Shown: one piece after another, positions 12,201 through 22,659 of the stretch
Layout: each line of letters opens with the position of its first letter
Numbering within the stretch: the stretch's first letter is position 1
From: Taenia hydatigena
Lineage: Eukaryota; Platyhelminthes; Cestoda; Cyclophyllidea; Taeniidae
DNA: 64,000 nt
Reading direction: 5' to 3'
Assembly: GCA_036345935.2 (NCBI GenBank)
Contig: JADWOT020001184.1
Coordinates: 1-64,000, forward strand
The notes under the pieces: generated by a model
The model's database searches: none
Seen by the model: the letters and a program-made list of their open reading frames with translations, nothing else
What the model was told of the DNA's origin: nothing
Position numbers and translations under genes: made by a program

Positions 12201-12604
12201 TTGGTACTTTTAATCCATGGAAGTCTACTACCACTACAGCCTTCCAGGCAGGCACTTCTGAGTCGCCAAGATGCCACCCCATTTTTCTGGGTGAGAAAAA
12301 CAAACAAATAAACAAATCAAACACCAACTCATGCCGAAGCTGAACCCGCGTTCAGGTAGTCACCGAGATCGGACCTCGTAGTCTGCACTAGAAAAAAGGG
12401 CCAAAACAACATCGGGAACTGAAGTTTCAAGTAGTACGGTGGAAGTCAATCCATGCCCATTCAACGCACGATCAGAACAATAGCAAATAACCAACCAAAG
12501 TATTCTACAGCTGCATAGAAGTTTATGGAAAGGATACGAATAATCAGGCGTTCTTACATAAAATATGTACTTACCAGTGGGAAAAAATTAATGGGTAGGA
12601 AGCC
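5990..12604 (-). CDS. Multi-exon minus-strand gene, function not recognised
   Basis: Read on the minus strand, a chain of short exons joins in phase. Proposed exons, 5' to 3' of the gene: 12604-12575, 12286-12043, 11877-11810, 11473-about 11210 (problematic, see its own entry), 11085-11050, 10803-10703, 10600-10552, 10149-10051, 9501-9318, 9218-9131, 8519-8466, 8263-8226, 8022-7876, 7456-7418, 7189-7067, 6833-6775, 6675-6645, 6447-6416 and 6244-5990. Introns are about 100-610 nt with GT-AG ends, many with long pyrimidine tracts. The stop is TGA at 5990. The 99-nt intron 6774-6676 is also open in frame and could be retained. I recognise no domain. The product is mixed in character, with serine-rich and proline-rich patches (exons at 7189-7067 and 6833-6775). 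The 5' end was not found and may lie above 12.6 kb. Weak points are the donor at 8465 (GTCGTA), the acceptor at 6676, the start of the 10149 exon and the 11.2-11.5 kb segment. Confidence 0.5.
7876..8022 (-). CDS. Internal exon, well supported
   Basis: The acceptor CTACTTCAG ends at 8023 and the donor GTAAGT begins at 7875. The only open frame reads EQTSYFAAIGEVQSPPLSS and continues through RRHIIREIHHEATF to SIAALR. The exon ends in phase 1, and the next exon (7456-7418, acceptor CTTCTGCTTGGCAG) begins with the two bases needed. Base choice and amino-acid mixture are those of ordinary protein. The function is unknown. Confidence 0.6.
9131..9501 (-). CDS. Two adjacent exons (9501-9318, 9218-9131)
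   Basis: The first exon starts after TCGACTCAG and reads ERVREETSTLPPAASSTLSS onward, rich in Ser, His and Asn. Its ORF meets TAA at 9310, so a donor at 9317 (GTGATT) is proposed. The second exon starts after CTTTCTAG in the matching phase, reads SPVAFGRSVGGLTNQHWSAQ and ends at a good donor (GTGAGA). The opposite strand also offers an open frame at 9075-9212 with plausible splice sites, so the strand of the second exon is less certain. Confidence 0.45.
10552..10803 (-). CDS. Two adjacent exons (10803-10703, 10600-10552)
   Basis: The first exon follows GTCTGACAG. It reads ADFSLSHFLRRSGFIERIEA and then NGEVIQVDFAMVE, ending at donor GTGGGT in phase 2. The second exon follows ACCAACAG, supplies the missing base, reads AILLSRWQSAFIFKAN and ends at GTGAGTAG in phase 0. 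Upstream, a 36-nt exon at 11085-11050 (LYLLNVRQSTSL, donor GTGAGT) joins in phase. This part of the model is strong, but no family was recognised. Confidence 0.55.
11210..11473 (-). CDS. Ala/Gly-rich segment with an in-frame stop
   Basis: After an acceptor CTTTCTCCGTAG the phase-0 frame reads MTISVEVGVGAAGNGGGG, then long Ala/Thr/Ser runs from GCT/GCN codons. TGA at 11263-11261 interrupts it, yet the same frame stays open past the stop to a good donor at 11209 (GTGAGG) that would join the 11085 exon in phase. Either a small intron removes the stop, the segment is two exons, or the opposite strand (a Ser-rich frame at 11222-11569) is the coding one. Unresolved. Confidence 0.3.
11222..11569 (+). 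CDS. Ser-rich open frame, plus strand (doubtful)
   Basis: This frame is open from a TAG at about 11219 to TAA at 11567, with poly-Ser from AGC/AGT codons and basic patches (QQQWSKRRRQGRS, HLRRKSNSCQ). There is no start codon with context and no clear splice partner. It overlaps the Ala-rich minus-strand frame. The trinucleotide tract alone can keep several frames open, so I give it low weight. Confidence 0.15.
   Translation, partial: GTNNKNHEIHTPVSQTVEQQQWSKRRRQGRSLSCDVHRIINAATSPTSSSNISSGSSSSGKQRRCSASSSISCCADSHFNANSHLRRKSNSCQTNNSLKCALLSDQTITTQSGYQ
12043..12286 (-). CDS. Large internal exon, best supported of the gene
   Basis: A textbook acceptor (T-rich run, CTCACCCAG at 12287) opens an 81-codon frame: KNGVASWRLRSACLEG, later IFHRVESLLHDLPQFVCDL and SLEMLCCMRC. 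It ends at donor GTAAAG (12042) in phase 1, matching the 11877 exon after TTTTACAG. The stretch is mostly helical-looking with several cysteines. The plus strand carries a spurious zinc-finger-like ORF over the same bases. Confidence 0.6.
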
Positions 12605-13720
12605 CTGAGCAAAGCTAAGGGTCCACTCATCAAGTTATGCCTCATTACCCACAACTCATTCCTATTAAAATAGTGGAACATACAGAAACAACCAAAATTA
12701 TCTCCATTGTTGGCTGGAAGTGGTATGCAGTAAAAACCCACTCGAATAGGTAGCGCAAACGGTAAACAAGTCCTATCAGCAACTGCAGCTATTACATTGA
12801 CGTTTGTTATAATACGTAAACAGATAATGAAAGCAGATGAATGGTAGTACACATACACACAATAAGTTCCTATTCGCAAGAAAATATTAAATAAATGCCA
12901 AGCAACTGTGGTGGTTACGCATCATTATTGGAGGTCTATCGTCAGTAAAACAACTAAACGCTTCTAGATCCACCAAAGCAATCCCAATTTATCGCCTTTA
13001 ATATTACAGAGCGAAAAAATGGACGTGACTAGGCATTGTATTCGGAAAACAAAACGACTTAACAGTCACACCATAAAGCTTTTGTTTGCTCTAGCAAATA
13101 AACGCATAAAAGAAGCAAATTAGCACTAAAAGAACCTAACAACAAGTTTCAACCCTTAAACTAATAGAAAAATTACGAAATACGCACCAGATTTCCGAAT
13201 ACTAGGGCAAATAAATCCCAGTTGATCGGAAACAAGGACCCAAATCGCACACCACCCACACTCTTAACGTACAAAACCAACCAATCACATTAACGCTTAT
13301 TCGATAAAACAAATAAACTTTTAGCTTCGTGTGTTTATTTTGCGAGATAAAAGCCACTACCAGCATTGGAATTTGCCTTATAGTGTTATGTTTAAGAAGT
13401 AAGTGCATAAACGAAATAAATTACAGAGGAGGCAAAGACAAGAAAATAAGCGGCGAATTGTAAAGTTGTACAAACGAGTGCAACTGTTAAAATGCAATGC
13501 ATAAAGAAAATTAGTGCGTAATAGAAGTAACACAAAAGGTTTCTGTCTTTATTTTTAATTTATAACCAGTATGAAGCATGAGGTATACAACAAGACTTAC
13601 ATTTAAATTCTGTTAAAATCTATTTTCGTCTGCGATTTGCTGAAGTTTTTCAATATTTGGCTATTAATTTTGATCTCTTCTTATAAACTCTACTATTACT
13701 AGCTCTGACACAAAAGTCGT
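12605..13720. other. AT-rich interval, no gene assigned
   Basis: This interval contains several AATAAA-like hexamers on both strands. One is a minus-strand AATAAA at about 13548-13553, a candidate poly(A) signal for the terminal exon just upstream (13721-13978). No coding stretch was convincing apart from the 12604-12575 exon at its border. Confidence 0.35.
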
Positions 13721-13978
13721 TTAAGGTAATGAATGAATGATCAACTTTTTTGGTTTGCTGCGCGTTTGGCTTTTGAGTTTCTTCTCATTCATTTCGGTAG
13801 TTTTCCCAACTACTGAGGGCCGATATTTGCAAACGTGAGTGTCTTTTTTATGCAACTCAGGATCGCGATGAATATGGGTGGTCATAGTGATTGTGCACGC
13901 AAATACGAGTTGACTCGCAGTCGATAAATGGACGTGTGGATGAATGAGTGAGAAGATCCGCCAGCTGAACGCTAGCAC
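13721..13978 (-). CDS. Terminal exon of an unidentified minus-strand gene
   Basis: The frame ends at TAA 13721. Its last 50 codons look coding: HIHRDPELHKKDTHVCKYRP, then Lys-rich KLKSQTRSKPKKL. An AATAAA lies about 170 bp downstream. The 5' boundary is uncertain; an AG near 13963 is a possible acceptor. Low-complexity basic tail, no domain recognised. Confidence 0.35.
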   Translation of the reverse strand: MLAFSWRIFSLIHPHVHLSTASQLVFACTITMTTHIHRDPELHKKDTHVCKYRPSVVGKTTEMNEKKLKSQTRSKPKKLIIHSLP

Positions 13979-14164
13979 AGTAAAAGCTTAAAGCTGTTTA
14001 AAGTTGTAGGCAAGTAGGAGCATACATACTCGTTATTTCATGATTTTATTCTCGACATGGATACAGTGCTTCCATGTGCTGGAAGAATGGATTTATTCTT
14101 CCTCCTTCAGGGACATGGTGCTAGTCGATGCGTCGCAGCTTAACAAGTTGATTGAATTCTGAAG

Positions 14165-14350
14165 TTACGGCTGCTTTACTCTTTTGGGACTTTCATCTTT
14201 GCTGCCTGGAACAAATACATGTGGCATGTTTTCCATATCACCGATCCTATCGGTAACAAGGCCATTGTTTGTATTTAGGGCAATAAAGCTGATGAAGCAC
14301 AGTCGTGTCTTCCGGTTTCTGAGAAGGATCTGACTCGTTAGATCAGCAAA
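14165..14350 (-). CDS. Terminal exon, unidentified protein
   Basis: The acceptor CTAATTGCAG at 14351 is followed by 61 codons in phase 0: FADLTSQILLRNRKTRLCF, FISFIALNTNNG, then VFVPGSKDESPKRVKQP and TAA. Minus-strand AATAAA signals lie at about 14092-14097 and 14045-14050, which fits a 3' end. The upstream neighbour exon 14575-14438 also ends in a stop and has no phase-0 donor, so the two are separate genes or alternative ends. Confidence 0.45.
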   Translation of the reverse strand, partial: FADLTSQILLRNRKTRLCFISFIALNTNNGLVTDRIGDMENMPHVFVPGSKDESPKRVKQP

Positions 14351-14437
14351 CTGCAATTAGCGTGATTACTTAAACGAGGCAACTAGTAGTGGGCGCAGTG
14401 GTGACTTTCTCTGTTAAGAAGACAGTGACTAGTTTGC

Positions 14438-14575
14438 TTAGGTGTTGCGTCTAGCAGGGATTCGGCGTAACTCGGGTTCTGGTTGCCGAGTTATTTTCGA
14501 TGAGGCCTCATGGTCATGAGTACTTCGTGATGTGCGCGAGCAAATGGGCTCAAAGTTGATTCCAGCAGGTGTTGC
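14438..14575 (-). CDS. Terminal exon, unidentified protein
   Basis: A very strong acceptor (CCTTCTCTCTCTTCACAG) opens a 45-codon frame ending in TAA: ATPAGINFEPICSRTSRSTH, then a basic Arg/Pro-rich end (PEPELRRIPARRNT). A preceding phase-0 exon is possible at about 14650-14700 (reading STSILPPSSKVKIGRVTRG, donor GTGATA), but this is weaker. Confidence 0.45.
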   Translation of the reverse strand, partial: ATPAGINFEPICSRTSRSTHDHEASSKITRQPEPELRRIPARRNT

Positions 14576-15019
14576 CTGTGAAGAGAGAGAAGGGAAAAAG
14601 AAGGTAGAGGGTGAATGAGGGCACATATAGTGAAAACCGTATCACTCCACGTGTCACTCGGCCAATTTTTACTTTTGAACTTGGAGGCAGAATGCTGGTA
14701 CTACTGAGATGGTGCTCGGTAGCTGGTGTTTTGTCAGCTGGACGAACTATACAATGGCATTTGTGGTAGTTGGATCACAAGGCTAGGGTTGGGTTCCAGT
14801 GGCGGCGATGGCGGGAAAAAAAGTAAAGAGAAGGAGAGGAAGAGGCGTTGGTAGAGGTGGTGAATTGGTAAGGAAGAAAGGCACGCTCATCAGAAAGGGA
14901 AGAAGAACGAGGCTGTGTGTCTTCATTCTGCCTGGTCGCTGCGCCGCCGTAGTACTAGGGCACCCTAACTACAATTATTCTAATCGATTAGCTGGACACT
15001 TAATTATTTTTTAGCAACA

Positions 15020-16040
15020 GTTTACACAAGCTGACTGCTCAGGGTGATGTCAATGCCATCACTCAATGCCTATGCAATAGCGCATCGTCCTTCGTCAGGA
15101 CATCGCACCCATCGACGATGGCAATCATGCCATCTGACTTGGCTTGGATAACCCATTGAGAAGTCGGAACACCATAAATGGCACCGCCTTAACTGCTAGT
15201 TTTGAAAGAGCAGAGATTCTTCACATGCCTTGGATCCAAAAGTTTCTGGTCGGACAAAAGATAGGGCAATGCAGATGCTACGAGGTATGCGTAATCTTTA
15301 CGTTGGTTAGTTCTCTCCCTCCCCAATAGGTCTTTGAACCTCTCTACTCGTGCACTTCTGTTGGCATCATCAAACTCCCCATCATTCCTATCCTCCTACA
15401 ATAACGTTTCTGCATGTCATTTTTGTGCCCATCCGATACTCTTCTTGCACACCACAGTAAAAACATATTTTATAGGATCCGCTGAAGTATAACGATTGTA
15501 GGTATTGTGAGCTTGCTGTTGGAGACAGCAGCTTCAACTTATTGCTAAATCAAGTCCAAGTAGTTGCGCTCAAAACTCTTGCCCTCACAGGCAATTATCT
15601 TTCCTCCACTTCTTGCACACCTCTGGGCTCTGCCATAGATCAAGACAACAGGAAAGTGTTGGGCACTCTGCAATGTGGAATCAGCACCGCCTTATTGTAG
15701 TGTAAGACTTTCCTCTTAAATGTCTTCCAGAAAACCATTGGGAATGCTGTTAGCGACTACAGTCCTATGCAAGCAAAAGTGACGCTTGCCTACTCATACC
15801 TGTTAGGTGTGTGGTTCCACTGAAAAGCAATAAGTAGCGGCGATCGAAGGGGAGGTCGGAAGCGCACAATGGACTCAACTACAAAACAGATTATAAAGGT
15901 GGCGCATCATTGCATTCGCCTGCTAGTTCAGGTAATAGCCGTTTATTTCCACTTAAAATAGGGTGGAACTCCTGTGTCAGGCGACACTGTTTAATTTCTC
16001 ATCTAGGGTTTGCTGATTCGATTGTGCGTCTCAGCAAAAT
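15020..16040. other. No gene recognised
   Basis: Only short unrelated ORFs are present. I see no repeat match to the rest of the window. Confidence 0.4.
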
Positions 16041-16049
16041 TTCGCGTCG

Positions 16050-16400
16050 CAGTAAACTTCTGCCTCACACGCATTGCCGTGGCATTGCGGTGATGGGAGG
16101 CGTTCGTCCTCATAATGGAACGTTTGGTAAAAATACGCGGACCGTCTAAAGTGGTTTGGAATAGAAGACTCAAAAACATTATGGGATGGCATATTCATTG
16201 CATGGAAACAAACGGGAAACTCTCTCACATCCATACACCACAAAATCTGACAAATGGACCAATCCTTGTTCGTTGTGCTTTTGTAAGGTTGAACATTGAA
16301 CACGAGGACTCCGAAGGACCAGGCTTCGGCTTTTCTGTTCGGCTGACAGACGATTATCATTGTCTCCAGTGCCGAAGTAGCCAAAAAGTGCTAAAATTGG
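16050..16400 (-). repeat. Repeat R3 copy a (degenerate coding-like)
   Basis: The minus strand matches 53255-53600 on the plus strand over about 300 bp. Translated pieces align across an indel: FGTGDNDNRLS against FGTGGNDERLP, and WSFGVLVFNV against WSFEVLPFEV, then KDWS in both. Neither copy keeps one frame. It may be an old gene fragment or part of a mobile element. The family is not recognised. Confidence 0.5.
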
Positions 16401-16688
16401 CAAGAAGAATGCAATTCATCAAGCAACTCCTACAGCTGACATGTAATTTTTATGATGAGCGTTTAAGGACCGCAGCAAACAAAAATTGAATAAAATTTAA
16501 AATAAACTTAAAAACTTTGTTCCATTTGATATCAGTGAGCCTCAAGTGGCCAATTCTGTCTGCCATCAAGCCCGAGACTTATCGCAGCCATCACGACCTA
16601 GACGCTTAGCTAAACGTAAAGAGGGCGAGTCCATTATTGCTGAACGGCTGACCGACCTAAAGCACTCGTTTGTGCTTTGGCCAGCCTT

Positions 16689-16706
16689 CCCTAACCCTAA
16701 CCCTAA
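16689..16706. repeat. Interstitial telomere-like array
   Basis: There are three head-to-tail CCCTAA units. This is the complement of the TTAGGG telomere repeat used by flatworms and many animals. It lies about 130 bp from the repeat block at 16840-17800. Confidence 0.6.
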
Positions 16707-16839
16707 GATCAACATTATATTTTAGATATATATTGGATTTGAGTATAATTTCTTGGGTTTGCAGAGATGAAGTTAATTTTGGAAATGATTTACTTCCATC
16801 TATGCCCGTACGGCGGCATGCGACATTTAGTTTTGTCCA

Positions 16840-17800
16840 GAGGACGTTTTTGCTAGCTATTTTATTTCTACCACTTTTTTTGCCATCACCAGACCAGCCA
16901 ATTCTCCAGTTAGGCAGGAGCTATTGTGCTACTGACATGATAATAACAGCATGATTCTGATAACTTATGGCATACCGTTGTAAAAATTTTGTGTGGATAA
17001 TTTTGAATGCTCTACCCAAACGCGCTTGCAATTGAGTTTGGTGACTGATGATGCAAGTGTTCCACGTGCGGGACTCTACCGCCTATTGTGCTCACTCCTA
17101 CCTTTCATCGGCCCTTGGGTGGCTCCACCCGAGTTGGGTATGACGGAGGAGCCTTTGGATACAAAGGGCGGTAATCGCAATGTGAGATGCATTCCACTAC
17201 CTTAAGCCTCCAAATCACAATTTCTTTGACGTCTACACCAGCTTCACCACGTGCCTTTCATTCAATCACGTTTCGGCACAGGTTCATGCTTCTTCTCATT
17301 CGCTGTCTGCTGCACACTCAAAGGAATGACGCACTACGCAGACTCCGGTGTGAACAGGCTTGTAGGTGAACAGTGGGGTGAGCAGCGGTGACAGCTCTAT
17401 ATTGACATGTGGGTGGTACAGCCGAAGCGCTGTAAAAGCGCTTATATATTGACGTCTAGATGACAATATTTTGATGCCCGTAAGACCTAAGTAATGAGTT
17501 GGGAATGCTCTGACCAGTAAATTTTGTCTCCTCATCACCTTGGCTCTCAAGGAAATAATTCTGTGACATTTCACAAGGCTCTGCAAGTGTTTCCCTTCGA
17601 CACAAAGCGGCAGTTCTCATAAGGGTTGAGCAGGGTCCAGTAAAAATCATGCTTAGTGGCTGAGACAACAACGTAAATCAATGTTTCATCAGTGGCGGCA
17701 CAATGTGGTGACGACCCTAAATCTGATTTCTTCAGTCATAGATGTAAATGTCACTGAAGTGGATTGCAGATCGACGAGTGATGCGAAATTCTCGTGAGAG
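16840..17800 (-). repeat. HSP70-flank repeat, copy A (no HSP70 ORF)
   Basis: Read on the minus strand, this block is collinear with 26500-27430 and, over its second half, with 51590-52120. Order: a decayed coding-like segment near 17480-17660 (TLAEPCEMSQNYFLESQGDE in one frame), the HSP70-promoter-like segment near 17290-17420 (GAATGAGAAGAAGC, then a TATA-poor spacer), a tail with a CGAGTTGGGTATGACGGAGG block near 17137, and an end segment near 16850-16960. The promoter-like segment resembles the upstream regions of both HSP70 copies in this window. Confidence 0.6.
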
Positions 17801-20297
17801 GGATCTGCACTAATGACTTCGATAAGACTGAACACATGCTAGTGTGTCTGATAGTTGTATTTTTTCACAAAATGTTAATTACTTTGCATCCTAGTGGTCA
17901 CCAAAAGACAACTTATTTTAGGTCCAATCCCGTCCATTACCTATTCATCCATCCAACTGTCTCCCTTGCTACCTAACATATGGTTAGTTGAGGAGCGTTT
18001 TGGGTACAAAAGCGAGTAATTGCAAGGCGCCTCACTCAGCACCGAACCGCCACCATGGAAACTCATTGTAAATTAAAATAGGAGATTTCAGTTCAGCTTA
18101 AAAAAAATTGGGACTGTTTTAGCTAAATTTAAAAAGGACAATCTGAACATGCATAAAAATTTGTATCACATCCTAGCAAGGTCGTTTCCGTTTATCTAAA
18201 ACACTAGAAATCAGTGGATCCATAGGCAATCAGTGGCTTTACTCACCATATCATCTTCTCGCATCTTTTGAATGCTAGCAGCTGAAAGCTTTGAGCATTT
18301 GTTGCGCTAACCAACTTGAAGACCACTCGCGCATAGGCGACTCATCGCGTCCGATTACAAAGACAAAAGCCCTTTCTTAACTTCGATTATCATCTATTTG
18401 CTTCGTTTTGTCGTAAACTTCGAGCGATTCTCGCTTCCTCCCATCTCGCGGCCCACAGCATTGCGCATTTTTGATGGAAAAATGTTTCTATAACTGGTAG
18501 ATATTCAGGTTTTGACATTTGTTTTCTACTTGCCAATGCGTTTTTTGATGGACACCGCCTCCCACTCTTCGTCCATTTGCCTGCCGACCTTAAAAATTCC
18601 CTTTACGGAATCGACTAGCCTTCTTTGTGCAGCTACAAATCCATCCATCAAAGCCCTCTGCTTACCTTCATCTACCCAATCTCTATATCCTGCTAGCCAG
18701 GTGGATGATACTTTCTCGCATTCGCGTGAACATTTACAAATCTTTTGTCATTCTAACGACATCTTCGTTTAAAATTGGGAGCGAACGCTAACTACTGTGT
18801 TGACCCACTTGCCACACACCCACCTATTAATTTAGCTTTTACACCATTCTGGAACTATCCTTCACTATTTTTTCGATCCACCTGACCAAGCATCCATTTC
18901 AGATCTAATCACATGCACATTATCTTTACGATGAATAAACCCCTTAATTTTATGTCTACAACTAAACTCCGACTTCATTACTCTTGTTAACTTAGGCAAA
19001 TCATCTCTTCCTCCCTTTCTTCTCTCCCTTCCATAAAAGCCATCAAACGGTTAAGCCGCTCGTCCACGCTTAAATCATCTTACCATTGACACCCTAATTC
19101 ATTAGATTTCGCGGCACTATTTTAGTTAGGTTGCATAGTTCTTTAAGTCAGCATGATTTCTTGAAGTCTTGGTTTATCTCAGCCCTCTACTGTCAACCTC
19201 TCCTTTCAAATCGGAGTCTTGGTCCATGAATCCTATTCATTGACCATTCTTCCCTCGATAAAAGGCATTTCAGCACATTCCAAGTACTGTGCTACGAATG
19301 CCGTCCAAATGGTTATTTACTCACTCCTTCACCATTTTAATCATTTGAAAAGACTCACCCCTTATCGTAACTACCCATCCACGAATACATAGCCGATGCC
19401 GAAACTGGTCATCTTGTATTAGGGGTGCATGGATTTTGTGGAAATTTACGCAACAAAGTACAAAATCAGAATGTCAGCATTAGCACCGAATCCGCACTAA
19501 GCCCACTCTTGCTGCCCTCCATTCAGTTCGAAGAGAATTCCACTTGTTTTGTTCTTTTGCCTTTTGTCTTATCGACTAAGGAACTCTCAATGGTCGAAAT
19601 TTTCGGTCGTATTTGCAGGCATTGTTAAATTCCATGATTGGCCTTTATTCAAAATGCTGCGTTTTCCTTTTCTGGCACATAAAAAAGCACGCTGAATTTC
19701 GTGTTCCGTCGGCCTTCATCTTACTTTACAGTGGGTTTCCACAGTTGAGATATGGGGCTGAGTATAGCGCATTTTGCAGCTCCTTGTCTTCGTATATAAA
19801 CGCCTTTCATAGTACCAATAATAAACTAGTGTTTTGTTAAGTAGGCAGATAACCTCATCACTGTTATTTGTGTGGAGCTCTCTCACAGGGGTTGTAAGCC
19901 GCTCACCGTTCTGAAATTCACGTTAGTGACATTCGCACCCACCGACATATCGACCATGGTTGAAGGAGTCAGAGACCGGCCCAAAAAGCATAAAGCCAAT
20001 TTACGCCAGTGTGCTCTTTATGATAATCGTTGACAGGTCTCAAGTTAGGAACAAAGTAATGGAGACGTGCGTTGACGTGGTTGTAAATGAGTAAAAAGCA
20101 GGTGAGCTGATGAAACTAAGCTTTTTATTAATTCGAACATACGTGTTTGAAGAAATAAAAAGGGATCAGTGATTTCAAATGGCTTAGGGTTAAGTAATCA
20201 CACTTTCAAGCTTCCTTTCTTCGTGTTTTGCAAGAGATAGGTGAGGGGAGGTAAGTTAATGTACATACCGTCCATTGGGCTTTTCATGACTTCATGT
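17801..20297. other. No gene recognised
   Basis: Short ORFs only. Nothing resembling HSP70 lies immediately downstream of the gene that ends at 20298, and I could not assign a poly(A) signal with confidence. Confidence 0.4.
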
Positions 20298-22145
20298 TCA
20301 CGAATCCATATTCGCCGTTTTCATAATAAGGCTGCACTCGCTCTCAAGCTTTTTGCGCATTTGTTCATAATCATCCCTTGTGGCCTCTCTATTAGTGACC
20401 ATCCATCTAGCCGTCTCCAAACACTTTTCTAGCATATCTTTTCGATGCTCCTCTGATTTATTCTGCTTCACCTCCTCTTCCTCCAACTTCCTTTTTATGC
20501 TGTAAATGCAGTCCACCAACCTTTTCATCGCCGCCACTCTACTCCTCTCCTTTTCATCCTCCTGCTTGAAATTCTCTGCATCTTTCAGCATCTGCTCTAC
20601 ATCATCCTCAGATGAACAACGCCTGTAGTTGGTGATCGAGATACTGTTCTGCTTTCCTTTTGACCTTTCCACTGCCGACACATGGAGAATGCCGTTTTCG
20701 TCAATTTCAAAGGTCACGTCTACCTTAATCTTACCACGCGGCGCCGGTGGGAGATCGGTTAAAATGAACTCGCCTAATAAGTGGTTGTCACAAGCTTTGG
20801 CACGTTCGCCTTCAAAAATCGCTATTGTAGCTTCTAATTGATTATCATTAGACGTTCGATAGACTTTTGTCCGTTTCATTGGAATAGGCGTGTTGCGCTT
20901 TATCACCGTCGTCATCGTACCCCACGGATCATGCAGGCCCAATGACAGTGGTGTTACCTCCAACAGCACCAAATCCTGCATTGTTTTCGGCATCTCACCA
21001 GTCAGATTCGCCGCCAACATTGCTGCACCGTAGGCCACTGCCTCGTCTGCGTTGATGGATCTCTTTGCCTCTTTGCCCTCAAAGAAGACCTGCAACATCT
21101 TCCCCACTTTTGGAATACGCGTTGATCCACCGACCAACAATATTTCGTGGATATCGGCCTTCTCCATATTCGCGTCACTCAACCCTGTCTTTACTATGTC
21201 CATTGTCCTATTGAAGAGGTTCGAGCACAAATGCTCAAATGTGGCCCGTGTGAGGTTGGTACAGAAATCGATACCCTCGAACAGCGATACGATTGATATG
21301 TAAGTGTTCTCAGCTGAGCTCAACATTCTCTTTGCCTCCTCGCACTCCTTTCTTAAACGGTTAATGGCTGTTTTGTTGGTTGTCAGGTCTTTTCCCTCAT
21401 GGTCCCTCTTGAAAGTTTCCACAAAGTGATCCACCAATAGAGAAGTGATGTCCTCACCGCCCAAATGTGTGTCACCACCGACCGCCTTCACCTCGAATTT
21501 CTCATTCTCTATGGACAAAATGGACACGTCGAAGGTGCCACCACCCCAATCAAAGACAAGCACAATTCGCTGCCTGGTGAACCTCTTAGTCATACCGTAG
21601 GCAATAGCAGCTGCAGTCGGCTCGTTGACGAGGCGGAGCACATTCAAGCCTGCCAGTTTTCCAGCATCGATTGTGGCCTGACGCTGGTTGACGTTAAACT
21701 ATGCTGGTACTGTGATTACTGCGTCCCAGATCTTTTTGTCTAAGTATACCTCCGCTGTCTCCTTCATCTTCGACAGCACCATGGACGAGATCTGTTCCGC
21801 AGTAAAATTACATGTCTTACGGCAATGCTGCACCTCGATCTTTAGCATTTTTTCCGAATTTACAACTTTGAAGGACCAGATTTTCATGCCGTTCTGTACC
21901 ACTTTGTCCTCAAAACATCGTCCGATCAAACGCTTCACATCAAATACTGTGTTAGAAGCGTTGATGACTGCCTGCCTCTTCGCGGCCTCACCGATGAGGC
22001 ATTCCTGATCCGTAAAAGCAACGCAACTCGGCGTTGTGCGATTGCCCTGGTCATTCGCTATTATATCAACTCTGCCGTCTTGGAAAACTCCGACGCATGA
22101 AAACGTTGTTCCCAGGTCGATGCCGATTGCTGGGCCTCTTGACAT
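20298..22145 (-). pseudogene. HSP70-family gene, intact except one in-frame TAG
   Basis: One reading frame of 615 codons plus the terminal stop is interrupted only at 21701-21699, where TAG replaces the Tyr of VPAYFN. It would encode an ATP-driven cytosolic chaperone. Order: signature IDLGTTFS at residues 9-16; [11 protein letters not shown] near 175; the second signature, here [13 protein letters not shown] with Trp where Leu is usual; LLVGGSTRIPKVGKML near 335; a recognisable substrate-binding domain (FILTDLPPAPRG, FEIDENGIL), then a charged helical lid. It ends ...KTANMDS without EEVD, about 25 residues shorter than typical cytosolic HSP70 (about 640). ATG at 22145 is the natural start because the homology begins there. 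It has no introns. It could be a very young pseudogene, a polymorphic null, a read-through gene or a sequencing error. Confidence 0.9.
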
Positions 22146-22450
22146 GCTTTCGTGGAATGCACAAATGCTAATGCGTATAGTCTGATGGAGATGATCCTCA
22201 CGATCCCTGCAGCCCTTTATATCAGCTGCAGCTGACCATGCTGAACCTATCCATGGTGTGCGCCAACTACTCCAGTGCTGTTATCCAACCAGCATCTGCC
22301 AATGCTTCAAGCTTCTTTCATTAGCTGACGACTGCACACTTGAAGAAACCACGATCAATGCAGACCCCAGTATGAACACCCCTGTAAGTGAGTGCTGACG
22401 TGAGCAGCAACGGCAACTACACGTTGGCGTGTAACACATAAGTGACAGTG
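22146..22450 (-). promoter_or_regulatory. HSP70 upstream/promoter block
   Basis: The minus strand shows TATAAAG at 22221-22215, about 70 bp before the ATG, flanked by CTGCAG words. Further upstream is a GAA-rich element (ATGAAAGAAGCTTGAAGC near 22315) resembling clustered nGAAn heat-shock elements. The block aligns with 47770-48080 in front of the second HSP70 copy and with the free-standing copies A, B and F. Conservation between a nearly intact and a broken copy suggests they duplicated with their promoter. Confidence 0.6.
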
Positions 22451-22454
22451 CTTA

Positions 22455-22650
22455 CAATTTCAAAGAGTTGTCGTCAATCATGATGGTTTGCGACCCTGTT
22501 CAAAAGTCGTTAATTATCGTCTCCTTAAACAGTGCATGAATAAAGCGTTTATTCTTTTGCATGACCTAGTCCATGCAAGGGTAACAGCGCAGACTGTCCT
22601 CAAAGCGCACTTTGGGATCTAGACTTTTTCTTAGCGACGAAAATCAGGAC
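22455..22650 (-). repeat. Repeat R4 copy a, upstream of HSP70
   Basis: The reverse complement matches 46690-46895, for example CCTTGCATGGACTA followed by TCATGCAAA and CTTTATTCA, in the same relative orientation to the nearby HSP70. The plus-strand partner frame reads PCMDYIMQRHEYFIHPRLYK; here it is interrupted by a stop. This copy abuts the promoter block, whereas at 46.7 kb about 870 bp intervene. Confidence 0.55.
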
Positions 22651-22659
22651 CAAGTGCAT

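Noticed and set aside
14799..15014. Arg/Gly-rich plus-strand ORF (KRRRGRGVGRGG)
   Set aside because: It arises from a GA-rich tract with no splice or start context.
20629..22008. Plus-strand ORFs across the first HSP70 copy
   Set aside because: They are antisense shadows of the HSP70 frame without motifs of their own.
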